Source: Bacillus subtilis (lineage in GTDB: Bacteria; Pseudomonadota; Alphaproteobacteria; Rhizobiales; Rhizobiaceae). Taken from it: a stretch of 64,000 nucleotides of DNA. The notes under the pieces were generated by a model. It searched no databases. It was not told the DNA's origin and worked only from the letters and a program-made list of their open reading frames with translations. Numbering within the stretch: the stretch's first letter is position 1; each line of letters starts with the position of its first letter. A program made the position numbers and the translations under genes. The stretch covers positions 744,001-808,000 of the forward strand of contig JAHREI010000001.1 of NCBI GenBank assembly GCA_021733665.1, in the 5' to 3' direction. Below are positions 41,401 through 50,657 of the stretch, piece after piece.

Positions 41401-42965
41401 AAAATTTACTTGCTGCCCTTGTTATGACCACCAGCCTGTTTTCTGCCAGTGCCATGGCAGAAGAACTGCGTATCGGTTTTGCGGATCCGTTGTCATCGAT
41501 TGATCCGCAATTGAACAACCATGCCGGTGACCATTCTGTCGCCCAGCATTTCTGGAGCGGCCTGACCGGTAAAGACGCCATTAATATGCAGCCGGGTGTT
41601 GCCAAGACATGGCGCAATATTGACCCGCTGACATGGGAATTTACCCTTTTTGACAATGCCGTCTGGTCTGACGGTCAGCCGGTGACTGCTGCGGATGTGG
41701 CTTTCTCCTATGACCGTGCCCGCGATGTGCCGGGCAGTGTTGCCAGCGTCAAAGGTTTTATCCGCACAGTTGATAAGGTCGAGATCAAAGATGACCATCA
41801 TCTGCTGGTCAAAACCACTGTGCCTGATCCGCTGCTGCCGGTCAGCCTTTCCAGCCTCTATATTGTCAGCAAGCATGTCGGTGAGAAATCGACCACGGAA
41901 GATTACAATAGCGGCAAGGCCATGGTCACCAATGGTGCCTATAGCTATGTCGGCTATACACCGGGTGACCGCGTGCTGATGAAGCGCAATGAAACCTATA
42001 CCGGCGATAAGCCTGAATGGGATACGGTTACCTATCGTTATATCGCCAATCCGGCAGCGCGTACCGCCGCATTGCTGGCCAAAGATGTGGATGTGATCGA
42101 CAAAGTTTCGGTTGCCGATATTTCCAAGCTGGAAAAGTCAGAAGGCGTTAAAGTCTATGCCTATCCGGGTCTGCGTGCGTTGATTATGCAGCCAAGCTTT
42201 GGCGCACAGCCGTCCAAATATCTGACCGACAAAGCCGGAAATCCGCTGAAGGAAAATCCGTTGCTGAACCAGAAAGTGCGTGAAGCGCTGACACTGGCGA
42301 TCAACCGTGAAGCACTGGTGAGCCGCATTATGCAGGGCGGCGCAACGGTTGCGAACCAGTGGATGCCGGACGGGACATTCGGTTATGATACGGATACGAA
42401 AGATATTCCGTTCGATGCCAAAAAAGCCAAGGAACTGCTGACAGAAGCAGGCTATCCGGATGGTTTCAAAATGACAATCCATGCGCCAAGCGATCGTTAC
42501 CCGCAAGGTCCTGAAACCGCGCAGGCTCTGGCTCAGTTCTGGACACGTATCGGTGTGGAAACTCAGGTAGAAGTTGTACCTTTCTCGGTCTATTCCGGCA
42601 GCGCCAATAAAGGTGAATATGCCATGACCATGATCGGCTGGGGCAATGGTACCGGCGAGGGCACCTATGCCATGACCTCTATTCTGGCGACACCGAATAA
42701 GGAAAAGGGCGTTGGCGCATCCAACTGGGGTCACTACAGCAGTGCCGATCTCGACAAGGCTCTGGCTGAGGCAACGTCAGAGTTTGACAATGCCAAGCGC
42801 GAAGACATTATCCGCGGTGCGGTGAAAACCGTGATGGGTGATGTCGGTATTATGCCGCTGTTCCATTATAAAAACATCTGGGCATCGCGCGATGACCTGA
42901 AAGTTGTGCCGTGGAACAGTGACCGTACCGTTGCGATGCAGGTCAGCAAAATCAAAGCTGACTGA
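41397..42965 (+). CDS. ABC transporter substrate-binding protein, family 5 (peptide/opine type)
   Basis: 522 aa periplasmic receptor with signal peptide ending near residue 20 (SLFSASAMAEE). Family 5 landmarks: GFADPLSSIDPQLNNHAGDH, LVKTTVPDPLLPVSLSSLYI, GTGAYxxxxxxPGDRVLMKRN-like NGAYSYVGYTPGDRVLMKRN, and VREALTLAINREALVSRIM. The receptor comes last in the five-gene importer, the opposite of the other transporters in the window, and is ATGA-coupled to the ATPase. Eleven bases later follows an esterase-like gene. Confidence 0.92.
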   Translation: MKNLLAALVMTTSLFSASAMAEELRIGFADPLSSIDPQLNNHAGDHSVAQHFWSGLTGKDAINMQPGVAKTWRNIDPLTWEFTLFDNAVWSDGQPVTAADVAFSYDRARDVPGSVASVKGFIRTVDKVEIKDDHHLLVKTTVPDPLLPVSLSSLYIVSKHVGEKSTTEDYNSGKAMVTNGAYSYVGYTPGDRVLMKRNETYTGDKPEWDTVTYRYIANPAARTAALLAKDVDVIDKVSVADISKLEKSEGVKVYAYPGLRALIMQPSFGAQPSKYLTDKAGNPLKENPLLNQKVREALTLAINREALVSRIMQGGATVANQWMPDGTFGYDTDTKDIPFDAKKAKELLTEAGYPDGFKMTIHAPSDRYPQGPETAQALAQFWTRIGVETQVEVVPFSVYSGSANKGEYAMTMIGWGNGTGEGTYAMTSILATPNKEKGVGASNWGHYSSADLDKALAEATSEFDNAKREDIIRGAVKTVMGDVGIMPLFHYKNIWASRDDLKVVPWNSDRTVAMQVSKIKAD

Positions 42966-42976
42966 GAGGCAGGCTC

Positions 42977-44266
42977 ATGTTGCAAATCTCCGTTGAACCA
43001 GCCGTAGCGCTGATCGATGTGGAGCGCCGGATTACGATATCCGGCGCTAAGCCACAGGCCAAAGTTACGGTCAAAACACTGACAAATCGTGCCGGTCATG
43101 ACTGGACGAGCGAGGCAGTATTTGAGACCGATGCACAAGGTGTGATTGATCTGACCCGTGATGCACCTGTGTCCGGTGACTATCAGGGCGTTTCAGCTAT
43201 GGGGCTGATCTGGTCACAAAATCATGGCGGGCAGGGCATGTTGCCACTGTTTCATCAGGATTTATCACAAGCGCTGGAAACAACAATCACTGCCAGCTCC
43301 GGTGATGACACCAGTGACGCATTGCTGGTGCAAACGCTGATGGCAGAAGGTGTGACCCGTGAAGAAGTGCGGGTGAACGGTCTTGTCGGGACGCTTTATC
43401 GCGCGGCAGGCAGTGAAGCACGACCGGCTGTGATGATCATGAATGGTTCCGGTGGTGGCGTGAATGAACCGCGCGCGGCGCTTTATGCGTCCCGTGGTTA
43501 TCATGCTCTGGCACTGGGTTATTTCGGTGCGGAAGGTCTGCCAAAATATATTTCCAACACACCGCTGGAATATTTTGAAAAAGGGCTGGACTGGCTGCGC
43601 GAAGCTGTGAAGCCAAAAGATGATTTCGTGGCGATCAGCGGTCAGTCACGCGGCGGCGAGCTGGTACTGTTATTGGGCGCTACCTATCCGCAGAAAGTTT
43701 CTGCGGTGATCGGCTATGTGCCAAGCGCTTTTGTGCATGGCGGGCAGGCCGCTGCCGATCCTGCCTTGGGTCGAGACGGGCCTTGCTGGCTGTATCAGGG
43801 CAAGCCGCTCACCCATATCTGGGACAATAACCGCTTTGCGAGCTGGAAACCTTATGATGACGGGCCGCAGCCACGCCGCAACAGTGCTGCAATGCGTACT
43901 GCCCTTGCCGATCCTGAAGCTATGCGAAAAGCGCGTATTCCGGTGGAAAAAATTGCAGGGCCGGTAATGCTGATCTCCGGCGGTGATGATGGCGCATGGC
44001 CGTCGGATTATTATTCACTGCTGGTGCAGTCGAGCCTTCTGGCCACCGATCATGCTTTTCCGGTGGAATGGTATAATCATCCGCAAGCGGGACATTCCAT
44101 CCTGTTCCCTTATGTGCCGGCCACGCAGATTGTCCATGCCCATCCGGTCAATGGCAATCTCACAACAATGGGTGGCGAAGCTGATGTGAATGCTGAGGCC
44201 AATGCTGCGTCATGGCAGGCTGTGTTACAGTTTTTGAAACAGACAACGGCTCAAAACGACGATTAA
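42977..44266 (+). CDS. acyl-CoA thioesterase/BAAT-type alpha/beta hydrolase
   Basis: 429 aa with two domains: an N-terminal beta-sandwich (about 1-120, as in acyl-CoA thioester hydrolase/bile-acid-CoA:amino acid N-acyltransferases) and a C-terminal alpha/beta hydrolase. Nucleophile Ser lies in AISGQSRGGELVLLLGA, acid Asp in LISGGDDGAWPSDY, His in HPQAGHSILF. No signal peptide. AGAGGCAGG lies before ATG 42977. It is the last gene of the cluster with CMD proteins, monooxygenase and importer, and could hydrolyse an ester or acyl-CoA made by the monooxygenase. A bidirectional terminator follows. Confidence 0.82.
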   Translation: MLQISVEPAVALIDVERRITISGAKPQAKVTVKTLTNRAGHDWTSEAVFETDAQGVIDLTRDAPVSGDYQGVSAMGLIWSQNHGGQGMLPLFHQDLSQALETTITASSGDDTSDALLVQTLMAEGVTREEVRVNGLVGTLYRAAGSEARPAVMIMNGSGGGVNEPRAALYASRGYHALALGYFGAEGLPKYISNTPLEYFEKGLDWLREAVKPKDDFVAISGQSRGGELVLLLGATYPQKVSAVIGYVPSAFVHGGQAAADPALGRDGPCWLYQGKPLTHIWDNNRFASWKPYDDGPQPRRNSAAMRTALADPEAMRKARIPVEKIAGPVMLISGGDDGAWPSDYYSLLVQSSLLATDHAFPVEWYNHPQAGHSILFPYVPATQIVHAHPVNGNLTTMGGEADVNAEANAASWQAVLQFLKQTTAQNDD

Positions 44267-44272
44267 AACAGA

Positions 44273-44310
44273 AAAAGGCGCAGTGTCTGATAACACTGCG
44301 CCTTTGTTTT
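44273..44310. terminator. bidirectional intrinsic terminator
   Basis: AAAGGCGCAGTGT and ACACTGCGCCTTT (44274-44286 / 44293-44305), 13 bp perfect, loop CTGATA, with A-run before and TGTTTTT after. Serves the hydrolase (+) and arginase-family (-) genes. Confidence 0.92.
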
Positions 44311-45116
44311 TACTTAAACAGCGGAGTGATGATCTCTTCGAGAACCGCAAGTGCTGTATTATTCGCAGCGGCATCATCGCCTGCTTCAAATTCGGCTAAT
44401 TCGATACCGGCAATCTTGTCCTTCGGCAGGGCGGCGAACACATCACGCAGCTGCTGCGGCATCAGACCATCTGCTACTTTATAAGCTGCCGGAATGAAAT
44501 CAGGCTCCATCACATCCCAATCCACATGAACCCAGATTGGCGCATCGCCGATAGCCTGCAAAACTGTTTCTGGGGTGGTTTGCGCAGGGGCGATAATCCG
44601 GACGCCGGCTTTTGCCAGCATCGCGGCTTCTTCTTCATCAATATCACGGCCGCCGATGATGATAACCTGTTCAGGGCGTAAACCGGCACCATGATCGCTG
44701 TCCCACAAACCGCTGGCAGCAGCGACAACCATGCCGCCGAGATAGCCGGAGCCGGTTGTCTCAGGCGTATTGAAATCGCCATGCGCATCAATCCAGAGCA
44801 GAACACTGTCCGGGCGTTCACGCGCAACAACCGGCAGACTTGCCAGACTTGCAGAGCAGGTATTGGCAACGAGCACCGGTATCTGGTTGTTTTTGAGCGT
44901 GGCGTCCAGAGCGTTGCTGATGCCGTTTAATGTGTCGCGTGCCTGTGGCAGGCTGACAGACCAGTCATCCGTGACAACAGGGGATGGTGAGCCGATTGTT
45001 GTCACAGGGGCAGAGGTGAGTTTTGCTACCAGTTTTGCGGTCAATGCCGCGCCCGGAATTGCACCTACGGTGCGATCAGCAATGCGACCCTGTGAGAGAA
45101 TAATATTATAGGTCAT
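44310..45116 (-). CDS. arginase/ureohydrolase family protein with altered metal site
   Basis: 268 aa member of the ureohydrolase fold (arginase, agmatinase, formiminoglutamase). Two manganese motifs are kept: VLLWIDAHGDFNTP (DAHGD) and IWVHVDWDVMEPDF (D-x-D). The first, normally GGDHS, is ANTCSASLASL, so the His ligand is replaced by Cys. C-terminal GIELAEFEAGDD is family-like, where arginases have E/D for guanidinium binding. The enzyme may use a different metal, or guanidine-like substrates, or have lost ureohydrolase activity. AGGCGGGAG precedes ATG 45116. Its own short unit: a terminator on each side. Confidence 0.82.
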   Translation of the reverse strand: MTYNIILSQGRIADRTVGAIPGAALTAKLVAKLTSAPVTTIGSPSPVVTDDWSVSLPQARDTLNGISNALDATLKNNQIPVLVANTCSASLASLPVVARERPDSVLLWIDAHGDFNTPETTGSGYLGGMVVAAASGLWDSDHGAGLRPEQVIIIGGRDIDEEEAAMLAKAGVRIIAPAQTTPETVLQAIGDAPIWVHVDWDVMEPDFIPAAYKVADGLMPQQLRDVFAALPKDKIAGIELAEFEAGDDAAANNTALAVLEEIITPLFK

Positions 45117-45205
45117 AGCAACTCCCGCCTTTAATGCTTGTTTGATTTGACCGATAGCTGTTTTTTGAAGCGGGATAAATATTTATTATTGCAGAGTGTT
45201 TTAAG

Positions 45206-45231
45206 AGCAGCCGGCTTGAGCGCCGGTTGCT
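45206..45231 (-). terminator. hairpin after fused ATPase gene
   Basis: AGCAGCCGGC (45206-45215) and GCCGGTTGCT (45222-45231), 10 bp with one G-T wobble, 6-base loop. It lies 15 bases past the ATPase stop and is followed on the minus strand by CTTAAAACAC; a likely, but not T-rich, terminator. Confidence 0.6.
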
Positions 45232-45245
45232 TATTTATGGACGGA

Positions 45246-47087
45246 TTAACGCCACTCGTCTCCCCATTGCTGGACAAAGTGGTCAGAACCCACTTCCAGC
45301 ATTTGACGGACAGGCGGCTGATAATCCATTGCGCGGACAGGGCTTTTCAACTCACTGACTTTGAGCTTCGGCTTGGAACCACGTGTTGCAGGATCAGGCA
45401 CCGGCACCGCTGACAGTAGTCGCTTGGTATATGGATGCTGCGGATTGCTGAAAATGCTTTCCCGTGCGCCGATCTCGACAATTTCGCCCAGATACATCAC
45501 CGCCACGCGATGACTGATCCGTTCCACAACAGCCATATCATGAGAGATGAAGAGGAAAGCCAGATCCAGCTTGTCCTGCAGTTCCAGCATCAGGTTGACT
45601 ACCTGCGCCTTGATGGAAACGTCAAGTGCAGACACCGCTTCGTCTGCAATAATAAGCTGCGGATCAAGTGCCAGAGTGCGTGCAATACAGATACGCTGAC
45701 GCTGGCCGCCGGAAAATTCATGCGGATAACGGTCATACATAGCCGGATTAAGCCCGACCTGATCCAGCAATTCTCTGGCTCTTTCCCGTGCATGTGAAGC
45801 ACTGGCCAAACCATGCACGATCATCGGCTCGGCAATGGCTTCACCGATTTTCATCCGTGGGTTAAGGCTGGCAAAAGGATCCTGAAAGATCAGCTGCATC
45901 TGACGGCGTTTATCGCGAAACTGTGTCTGGCTGATACCAAGAATATTCTCGCCGTTGAGCAGAATTTCACCGGATGTCGGCTCATTCAGCCGGATGATTG
46001 AGCGGCCGGTGGTGGATTTGCCGCAACCGGATTCCCCGACGAGTGACAGGGTTTCACCTGCTTTAATCGAGAACGAGACATTCTCAACCGCATGAACCCG
46101 TCCTGCCGGTTGCCGGAACAGGCTCTTAGGCAGATCGAAATATTTGCGCAGGTTGCGAACTTCGAGAACGGTTCTTGGTTCTGCTGTACTGGTTTTCTGC
46201 TTGGCTGCAGAATGATCTTCCTCTGTAGCTTCCACCGGAAAACCGGTGGTGCGGTCAATCTCAGGGAATTTCAGCGGAGCGCTTTCCCCTTTCATGGAGC
46301 CGAGTTTCGGCACCGCTGACAACAAAGCGCGGGTATATGGATGTTCCGGTGCTGCAAAGATGTCGGCTGTGTTACCGGTTTCAACAATATTACCGTGCAG
46401 CATCACGATGGTACGGTCGGCGATTTCTGCCACCACACCCATATCATGCGTGATGAAGAGCACAGCCATGCCTTCTTCTTTTTGCAGTTCTTTGATGAGA
46501 TCAAGAATCTGCGCCTGAATGGTCACATCCAGCGCCGTTGTCGGCTCATCGGCGATCAGCAGTTTTGGTTTGCAGGCCAGCGCCATGGCAATCATCACGC
46601 GCTGACGCATCCCGCCGGATAGACGGTGCGGATAATCTTTGACGCGTGTTGCGGCAGACGGAATCCGCACACGCTCCATCAGGTGAACCGCTTCGGCCTC
46701 GGCTTTTTCGCGGGACATGCCGCGATGGGTCATCAGCACTTCCGCAAGCTGGAAACCAATGGTCATGCTCGGATTGAGCGAGGTCATCGGTTCCTGAAAA
46801 ATCATAGCGATTTCATTGCCGCGGATCTGACGCATGGCGCCGACATCAATCTGCGTAAGCGATGCGCCGTTGAAGACTGCATTGCCTTCAATTTTGCTGT
46901 TGAGCGGCGGCAGCAAGCGCATCAGCGAGAGCGCCGTAACACTCTTGCCGGAACCGGATTCCCCGACAATAGCTACGGTTTCACCGGCTTTGATATCAAA
47001 AGAAATGCCATGAACAACTGGCGACCACTGATTGCCGGTGCGGAAGGAAACCTTGAGATCTTTTACGGACAGAAGAGTTTCTTGCAT
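45246..47087 (-). CDS. fused dual ABC ATPase (GsiA/DppDF type)
   Basis: 613 aa: two complete ABC ATPase domains of the oligopeptide family in one chain. First: [54 protein letters not shown]. Second (after a ~40-residue linker): GESGCGKSTTGRSIIRL, FSGGQRQRICIARTLALDPQ, LIIADEAVSALDVSIK (Ala for the usual Pro). Size and architecture match the glutathione importer ATPase GsiA. It is the last gene of the cluster receptor, DppB, DppC, gamma-glutamyltransferase, TauE/SafE protein, which supports a glutathione or gamma-glutamyl compound as substrate. Start ATG 47087 has AGAAAGG upstream. Confidence 0.92.
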   Translation of the reverse strand: MQETLLSVKDLKVSFRTGNQWSPVVHGISFDIKAGETVAIVGESGSGKSVTALSLMRLLPPLNSKIEGNAVFNGASLTQIDVGAMRQIRGNEIAMIFQEPMTSLNPSMTIGFQLAEVLMTHRGMSREKAEAEAVHLMERVRIPSAATRVKDYPHRLSGGMRQRVMIAMALACKPKLLIADEPTTALDVTIQAQILDLIKELQKEEGMAVLFITHDMGVVAEIADRTIVMLHGNIVETGNTADIFAAPEHPYTRALLSAVPKLGSMKGESAPLKFPEIDRTTGFPVEATEEDHSAAKQKTSTAEPRTVLEVRNLRKYFDLPKSLFRQPAGRVHAVENVSFSIKAGETLSLVGESGCGKSTTGRSIIRLNEPTSGEILLNGENILGISQTQFRDKRRQMQLIFQDPFASLNPRMKIGEAIAEPMIVHGLASASHARERARELLDQVGLNPAMYDRYPHEFSGGQRQRICIARTLALDPQLIIADEAVSALDVSIKAQVVNLMLELQDKLDLAFLFISHDMAVVERISHRVAVMYLGEIVEIGARESIFSNPQHPYTKRLLSAVPVPDPATRGSKPKLKVSELKSPVRAMDYQPPVRQMLEVGSDHFVQQWGDEWR

Positions 47088-47102
47088 GTTTAAACCTTTC
47101 TA

Positions 47103-47957
47103 TCAATAAAAGACGCTGACCAGAAAACGCAGACAGATCAGCAGCAAGAAAATACCGAAAAAGACTTCAAGTTTACGTTTGGACAGGCTGTGCGCCAGTT
47201 TCACACCGATTGGGGCTGCGAAAATACTGGTCGGAATAACCAGCAAAAAACCGAGCAGCGAAACATAGCCGAGCGCCAGCGGCGGCTGGAGCGCAGCAAT
47301 TTCCGGAAACTCGGCGGCACGTGGCCAGCCTGCAAAAATATAGCCCAGTGCACCCGGTATGGAGATCAGGATGCCTAAGCCCGATGAGGTGGCGACTGCC
47401 TGATGGATCGGCCGGTTGTAGAAGGTCATGAACAGATTGGAGAGCTGTCCGCCACCAATGCCCATCAGTGATGACAGGACACCAATCACCAGACCAATGA
47501 AACGGATCGCCATTTTCCCTGGCAGCTGATCGGCAATTTTCCAGCTGTCTTTACCAAATAACAGGCGAATTGCAGAAACACCTGCCACAAGAATAAAGAT
47601 GAACTTGAACACTTCTGCCGGAGCAAAGCGTGCAATAACACTACCTGCCACAACACCGAGAACCACCGGCACCGCCCAGAGTTTCAGCAGGCTGGTATCA
47701 ACCATGCCACGGGCGCGATGTGCATTATAGGAGCGGATCGAGGTCGGAATGATGATCGCGAGAGAGGTGCCGATGCTCAGCGGCATCAGCACATCATAAG
47801 GAACGCCCATGATCCGGAATAGCTCATAGAGCACCGGAACCGCGACGGTGCCGCCGCCGACGCCAAAGAGACCTGCGAGCAGGCCGGTGATCCCACCGGC
47901 TGCCAGCATCGCCAGAGCAAGCCAAAGCAGCTGCTGTATTTCAATACCCATTATCAC
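47103..47957 (-). CDS. TauE/SafE family sulfite/sulfoacetate exporter-like membrane protein
   Basis: 284 aa, eight or so membrane helices, with the paired glycine-rich repeats of the family: GLLAGLFGVGGGTVAVPVL and GVLSSLMGIGGGQLSNLFM. Family members export sulfite, sulfoacetate or related anions. GTG 47957 has GGGGAAG seven bases upstream; ATG 47951 is possible but spaced 13. Placed between gamma-glutamyltransferase and the importer ATPase, it suggests that sulfur released from the imported compound is exported as an oxyanion. 17 bases after the GGT stop and 15 before the ATPase start. Confidence 0.9.
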   Translation of the reverse strand: MIMGIEIQQLLWLALAMLAAGGITGLLAGLFGVGGGTVAVPVLYELFRIMGVPYDVLMPLSIGTSLAIIIPTSIRSYNAHRARGMVDTSLLKLWAVPVVLGVVAGSVIARFAPAEVFKFIFILVAGVSAIRLLFGKDSWKIADQLPGKMAIRFIGLVIGVLSSLMGIGGGQLSNLFMTFYNRPIHQAVATSSGLGILISIPGALGYIFAGWPRAAEFPEIAALQPPLALGYVSLLGFLLVIPTSIFAAPIGVKLAHSLSKRKLEVFFGIFLLLICLRFLVSVFY

Positions 47958-47974
47958 TGTGAAGCTTCCCCGAG

Positions 47975-49777
47975 TTAACGACCGATCGCATAGGCTTGCA
48001 TCAGGCGCGGTGTTGCGGCTGCACGCAGCAATCCGTTATCTTCGCGTTCTGCTGCTGTCAGACGACCGACTGTCCATGCATCAACGATTTCGACATCATG
48101 GCCGCGTGTTTTCAGCTCATTGATAACGGTTTCGCCGATGGTTTTTTCAATCACAAGACGACCCGGTATAGCTTCACGCGGATAGAATGATGACGGGAAG
48201 TGCATGGTGTGGAACAGCGGAAGATCAATACCTTCCTGCAAGTTCAGGCCATGATGGACACGGCGCAGGAAGAGTAACAGCTGCCACTGGTCCTGCTGGT
48301 CGCCGCCCGGCGTACCAAACACAAGACGCGGCTTGCCCTGATAGCTGGCGAGTGACGGGGTAAGTGTGGTGCGGGGACGTTTGCGTGGTGCAAGGCTGGT
48401 TGGCAGATCAGGCTCGAGCCAGAACATCTGCGCACGGGTATTGAGTTGGAAGCCGAGCTCCGGAATGACCGGAGAGGACTGCAACCAGCCGCCGGACGGC
48501 GTGGCAGAAACCATATTGCCCCAACGGTCGATCACATCGACATGCACGGTATCGCCGCGCTTTTCTGTACGCAGATGCGCCATGGTCGGCTCACCGGCAC
48601 CCGGTGCCAGATCGCTGTTGGTATCAGCATAACGGAACTGGGCGACACCACGGGCATGCTGGGATTCATAACCGGCCACAAGTCCCGGACGCAGCTCATG
48701 GGATGCAGCGGTGCTGATCATATCGCGACGCTGTGCATTATACTCTTCCGACAGCAGATGCTCCATCGGCACCTCGACAAAATTCGGATCGCCATAATAG
48801 ATTTCACGATCTGCATAGGCCAGTTTCATGGCTTCAATAGTGGTGTGGACAAATTCCGCACTATCCGGCCCCATCGCCGCAATATCAGTATTTTTCAGCA
48901 AAGCGAGGGTTTGCAGGAATGCAGGACCCTGACCCCACGGGCCGGTCTTGGAAACTGTCCAGCCATGGTAATCATAGGTGAGTGGTTCTTCGTAAGTGGC
49001 ACTCCAGCGCGCCATATCATCCGCTGTCAGAATACCTTTATGGCGTTTGCCGCTGGTATCCATTGCTTCTGTGTTCCGGCAGAAATCTTCAATCGCTTGC
49101 GCTACAAAACCACGGTAAAAACCGTCACGTGCATGGTCGATAATGTCTTCACGGCTGCCGCCTTTGGCTTCAGCTTCATCGACCAGACGCTGATAGGTAT
49201 TGGCGAGCGCTTCATTGACGAACAGTTCATGCGCCTGCGGCAGGTTGCCGTTGCGTGCCCATGTGGCATAGGATGTCGGCCATTCTTTTTTAAAGAACTC
49301 AGCCTGATCGCGGATGGTATTGGCAACGCGCGGCAGCATCGGATGGCCGGTACGGGCATAATAGATTGCCGGTTCGAGTGCATCGCGCAGGCTCATGCTG
49401 CCGTGATCACGCAGCATCAGCATCCATGCATCAAACGCGCCCGGAACCACGGTTGCGAGCAAGCCCGAACCCGGAACCATATCCAGACCTTCTTCTTTGT
49501 AGCGTTCGATTGTTGCGGCATCAGGCGTTACGCCCTGACCGCAAACCACTTCGGTTTTACCTGTTTTGGCAGAGTGAAAAATAATCGGCACTTCACCGGC
49601 AGGGCCGACCAGATGCGGCTCAACAATCTGCAGAACAAAGCCAGCTGCGACAGCCGCGTCAAAGGCATTGCCGCCGCGCTCAAGCAGCGCCATACCGGCA
49701 GAAGAGGCCAGCCAGTGGGTGGACGTCACGACACCGAAAGTACCGAGAATTTCAGGGCGGGTTGTAAACATACTCAT
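47975..49777 (-). CDS. ggt: gamma-glutamyltransferase family protein, cytoplasmic
   Basis: 600 aa N-terminal-nucleophile hydrolase. Predicted nucleophile Thr410 in DTVHVDVIDRWGNMVSATPS starts a small subunit of 191 residues; the large subunit precedes (GGNAFDAAVAAGFVLQIVEP, ALEPAIYYARTGHPM). No signal peptide: from ATG 49777 (MSMFTTRPEI, AGGAAA eight bases upstream) the chain begins with folded-domain sequence, whereas classical GGT is periplasmic. It would act on compounds after import, removing gamma-glutamyl groups from glutathione or conjugates. The oxyanion block is SGGWLQSS. Twenty bases after the permease stop. Cephalosporin acylase-like activity is an alternative. Confidence 0.85.
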   Translation of the reverse strand: MSMFTTRPEILGTFGVVTSTHWLASSAGMALLERGGNAFDAAVAAGFVLQIVEPHLVGPAGEVPIIFHSAKTGKTEVVCGQGVTPDAATIERYKEEGLDMVPGSGLLATVVPGAFDAWMLMLRDHGSMSLRDALEPAIYYARTGHPMLPRVANTIRDQAEFFKKEWPTSYATWARNGNLPQAHELFVNEALANTYQRLVDEAEAKGGSREDIIDHARDGFYRGFVAQAIEDFCRNTEAMDTSGKRHKGILTADDMARWSATYEEPLTYDYHGWTVSKTGPWGQGPAFLQTLALLKNTDIAAMGPDSAEFVHTTIEAMKLAYADREIYYGDPNFVEVPMEHLLSEEYNAQRRDMISTAASHELRPGLVAGYESQHARGVAQFRYADTNSDLAPGAGEPTMAHLRTEKRGDTVHVDVIDRWGNMVSATPSGGWLQSSPVIPELGFQLNTRAQMFWLEPDLPTSLAPRKRPRTTLTPSLASYQGKPRLVFGTPGGDQQDQWQLLLFLRRVHHGLNLQEGIDLPLFHTMHFPSSFYPREAIPGRLVIEKTIGETVINELKTRGHDVEIVDAWTVGRLTAAEREDNGLLRAAATPRLMQAYAIGR

Positions 49778-49796
49778 CGGAATTTCCTCAAAATTA

Positions 49797-50657
49797 TTAG
49801 TATTCGCGCGGATCAATAGCGTCGCGCAGACCATCGCCAAGCAGATTGAAACCCAGAACCACGAGGAAGATTGCGGCTCCCGGCCATACGGACATCCATG
49901 GCGCTTGTGAGATGAAGTTTTTCGCTGTGTTCAGCATGGAACCCCATGACGGGTTCGGCGGCTGCTGGCCAAGACCGAGAAAGGACAGGCTGGCTTCGGC
50001 AATGATTGCCGCAGCAATCGTCAGTGTTGCCTGAACGATAATCGGTGACATGGCGTTTGGCAGAATATAGCGCAGGATAATACGCGGATGACGCAGACCC
50101 AGAACCTGAGCTGCTTCAATATATTCCTCATTGCGGATGGAGAGTACCTGACCACGGGTCAGACGGGCAAAGACCGGTGCGGCAGACAAACCGATGGCGA
50201 TCATCGCATTGGTGAGGCTGGCACCGAGAAAAGCCGCCAGAGCAATCGCCATAATCAGAAACGGAATTGCAAGCATGGCATCAATCAGACGCGAGATAAT
50301 GCTGTCTGCCCAGCCGCCGAAATAACCGGCGATAATGCCGAAAGGCACACCGACCAGCATGGCGATAAAGACGGAGACAACACCTGCCATCAGCGATGTG
50401 CGTGCACCATAGGCCATGCGGGAGAACAGATCGCGTCCCAACTCATCTGTACCCAGCCAATGCAGAGCCGAAGGCGGTTTGCGAATGGCAGTGAAACTGG
50501 TTTGCAGCGGGTCATAACCTGCAATGAGCGGCGCCAGAATAGCGAGAAGAGCAAAGAAGCCAACCAGAACAGCGCCCAGAACAGCGGCTCTGTTCGAGAG
50601 GAACTTCTGTAATGTGCGGTTGGGTTGTTTTTTAGCCGGAATTGCGAGCGCACTCAT
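49797..50657 (-). CDS. oligopeptide/glutathione-type ABC transporter permease (DppC/GsiD-like)
   Basis: 286 aa, start ATG 50657 chosen because it overlaps the DppB stop (ATGA) and GAGGG lies eight bases upstream; an ORF to 50741 is not needed. Sequence: LSNRAAVLGAVLVGFFALLAI helix, HWLGTDELGRDLFSRMAYGA motif, EAA loop IEAAQVLGLRHPRIILRYILP. With the preceding gene product it forms the pore of an importer in the glutathione/dipeptide group. Confidence 0.93.
   Translation of the reverse strand: MSALAIPAKKQPNRTLQKFLSNRAAVLGAVLVGFFALLAILAPLIAGYDPLQTSFTAIRKPPSALHWLGTDELGRDLFSRMAYGARTSLMAGVVSVFIAMLVGVPFGIIAGYFGGWADSIISRLIDAMLAIPFLIMAIALAAFLGASLTNAMIAIGLSAAPVFARLTRGQVLSIRNEEYIEAAQVLGLRHPRIILRYILPNAMSPIIVQATLTIAAAIIAEASLSFLGLGQQPPNPSWGSMLNTAKNFISQAPWMSVWPGAAIFLVVLGFNLLGDGLRDAIDPREY

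Noticed and set aside
48446-49819. Long plus-strand ORF of 457 codons antisense to the gamma-glutamyltransferase gene
   Set aside because: Shadow frame of a strongly conserved gene; residue composition (Cys, His, Arg rich) is typical of antisense translation.
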